A model generated the notes under the pieces. The model was not told where the DNA came from. It saw only the letters and a list, made by a program, of their open reading frames with translations, and did not search any database. A stretch of DNA of 63,749 nt. It comes from Halorubrum lipolyticum DSM 21995 (GTDB lineage Archaea; Halobacteriota; Halobacteria; Halobacteriales; Haloferacaceae). The stretch covers positions 1 to 63,749 of the forward strand of contig NZ_AOJG01000039.1 of NCBI RefSeq assembly GCF_000337375.1, written 5' to 3'. Positions within the stretch are counted from its first letter, which is position 1. Every line of letters starts with the position of its first letter. Shown one piece after another: positions 62,364 to 63,749 of the stretch. The translations under genes were made by a program, and so were the position numbers.

Positions 62364-63608
62364 TCAGATCGGTTGTTCCAATCGCCAGTCGCTCTCCTGT
62401 GGTTCAAGATTACTCGAATCAGATCCGGACTCCGCAAGGATGCCAGAATGGTACAGCATCTGTTTAAATTGATACGCGACCACCGAACGATATACCGGGG
62501 ATTCTAACAGTGAGGCTGTAATCAAGTCGCCATCGCCGGTCAGTACTGCAGACCGTGCCTCTTCTGTATCTCGAATGAAGAATTCGACAGCGAACGTAGG
62601 CGAAGTATCAAACAGATACTCCACTACGGTAGGCAGAGTCGGCGGCTGATCGTTGTTCTGAAGCTCTTGAATATGTTTTACGAGCATCTGTGTTGCGGGA
62701 AAAGCGAACACCACCCGTCGGGCAATTAACGCCCAGTCCGGTGCTAGCTGAGTGAGTCTCGTCTGCTCACCTTTCCATGATTTGAACTCTTCTAAGACAG
62801 ATCTCAATGATTGCTCGTGTTTTTGTAACCCGAATCGAAGCACTTCCTCACCCAAAGGAGATAGAACATCAGACCCGTCCGGTTGCTTCTCTATAAGCCC
62901 GAGGAATGCAGCCCCGTCTCTGGCACTCTTGAAATCTCTCACCACGTATTCTTCAAGAACAGTCTCAGTCGGTTCCGGATGGTAGACACAGAATGGGTAC
63001 CCTAGGTAGTTTTTCGGACGGTTGAGATGAAACGATTGGTCAGCAACGCGCTGTGGACCGGCCTGGAAGCGTATCGTCGATGCTTCTCGACCGGCCTGTG
63101 TGCCAACCACTCGCGGTTTCTCAAGTACATCTACTGATTGATCTTCTGTCACTCCGAGAACACCGATATTTAGCTCTCGACCAAGAGCTCGGGTTTCCGC
63201 CGAGATTGAACTGCGGGGAGCAGCTAGAAATCCGAGATTCGCTTCCTGTAGCCGGTCATGAGCTTGAACAATCCCCGTCTCTGTGTCAACGTGTCCAGTC
63301 GATCCATATCCCTTCGCTTCAACGACTACAAGCGGAGGTGAATCTATATCTCCGGAGTGGCCAAAAAAGGCATCATTTGTAATCGACCCAGCACCAACGA
63401 GGTCAGGATATCCTGATCCTACACGCACGTGGTTGAATGGCGCTAACGCTTCTGTTACTTCTCGTGAAACTGGGACGTCATCCAACCACTGGTCAGTTGA
63501 GAACTGGGTGTCGACGACCGTGTATCCTGAGTTCGGTCCTATCTCTGAAAATAACTGGTTTTTTGTCGCTGCTAGCACCTCTGGCTCGGTCATCAACAGT
63601 GCTCCCAT
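62364..63608 (-). CDS. PD-(D/E)XK-like nuclease-domain protein
   Basis: A 414-residue protein; an alternative start is 63,593 (MTEPEVL). Residues about 60-130 show a restriction-enzyme-like core: GSGYPDLVG (Pro68-Asp69) and LVVVEAKGYG (Glu97-x-Lys99), followed by helix AHDRLQEANLGFLAAP. The rest is helical with a winged-helix-like segment (FLGLIEKQPDGSDVLSPLGEEVLRFG). It is convergent with the fusion gene, 38 nt apart. It may be an additional effector nuclease of the island. Nothing recognisable follows in 63,609-63,749. Confidence 0.65.
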   Translation of the reverse strand: MGALLMTEPEVLAATKNQLFSEIGPNSGYTVVDTQFSTDQWLDDVPVSREVTEALAPFNHVRVGSGYPDLVGAGSITNDAFFGHSGDIDSPPLVVVEAKGYGSTGHVDTETGIVQAHDRLQEANLGFLAAPRSSISAETRALGRELNIGVLGVTEDQSVDVLEKPRVVGTQAGREASTIRFQAGPQRVADQSFHLNRPKNYLGYPFCVYHPEPTETVLEEYVVRDFKSARDGAAFLGLIEKQPDGSDVLSPLGEEVLRFGLQKHEQSLRSVLEEFKSWKGEQTRLTQLAPDWALIARRVVFAFPATQMLVKHIQELQNNDQPPTLPTVVEYLFDTSPTFAVEFFIRDTEEARSAVLTGDGDLITASLLESPVYRSVVAYQFKQMLYHSGILAESGSDSSNLEPQESDWRLEQPI

Positions 63609-63749
63609 ATGTAAAGAGAATGTCTCCAGTATGAAATAGCTCCACTATATCAGTACACGTGGCTCTGTTGAAATCCTCAGGGAGTTACATGTTCGCCGTG
63701 TAATTCGACGAGATGAAGGCCCTCCCGAAGTCGCAGATTCACCGGTTTA

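Noticed and set aside
1-63749. CRISPR arrays, rRNA genes, insertion sequences and integrases
   Set aside because: I saw no regularly spaced 24-40 base direct repeats, no conserved rRNA segments, and no transposase or tyrosine-recombinase motifs in any plausible frame.

Overview
The window is haloarchaeal DNA, most likely Halorubrum or a close relative. The core proteins are very acidic, several genes look leaderless with a TATA box 25-30 nt upstream, and the haloarchaeal 2Fe-2S ferredoxin with its acidic insert, a CheF-type protein, an alpha proteasome subunit, TFB and several haloarchaea-only small families are present. Positions 1 to about 16,700 are very GC-rich and ordinary chromosome. 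This part holds a MOT1-type molybdate/sulfate permease, MutY, tRNA-Thr(GGU), an enoyl-CoA hydratase homologue, tRNA-Gly(GCC), thymidylate synthase next to dihydrofolate reductase, a MacB-like ABC exporter with a surface adaptor, an alpha proteasome subunit, a MOSC protein, CheF and ferredoxin. Two hairpin-bearing repeat elements and a tRNA-Gly 3'-end scar lie in the non-coding stretches.

From about 16,700 the base composition falls sharply and the content becomes accessory. Positions 16,978-20,565 hold two DUF7344-type winged-helix regulators, a CoiA-like nuclease, a ribbon-helix-helix gene and a frameshifted second copy of it, with a long gene-free AT-rich stretch. Positions 20,675-23,536 carry queD-queE-queC on the minus strand and, divergently, a YhhQ-type queuosine-precursor transporter; together these make or import the 7-deazaguanine precursor preQ0. 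Positions 23,704-34,077 hold a Dna2-like nuclease-helicase, a TFB paralogue, a PIN-domain protein with a co-directional partner, and several unknown genes.

The most notable part is 34,298-63,608. A minus-strand run of nine tightly packed genes (55,523 down to 34,298) encodes three very large superfamily 2 helicases, a P-loop ATPase, a coiled-coil protein, a one-HKD phospholipase-D-fold nuclease and helix-hairpin-helix proteins. The order and sizes of the last five fit the restriction half of bacterial Dpd (7-deazapurine-in-DNA) systems, dpdG-H-I-J-K. On the plus strand, 56,980-62,325 encodes a stand-alone DUF6884-like protein, a DpdA-like tRNA-guanine-transglycosylase paralogue, a GHKL ATPase, and a second DpdA-like enzyme fused to an archaeosine-synthase (ArcS) core domain with the complete motif PC-x3-KPY-x2-S-x2-H. 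A PD-(D/E)XK-type protein follows convergently.

My reading is that this is an archaeal Dpd-type modification and restriction island. preQ0 from QueDEC/YhhQ would be put into DNA by the two transglycosylases. The ArcS-like domain could replace bacterial DpdC by adding lysine to the preQ0 nitrile, a step toward deoxyarchaeosine, and the GHKL ATPase could replace DpdB. The helicase/nuclease operon would attack unmodified DNA. The domain calls rest on visible motifs; the assembly into one system is inference. Methyltransferases, DndB/DpdB, a recognisable DpdC, integrases, rRNA genes and CRISPR arrays were not seen.
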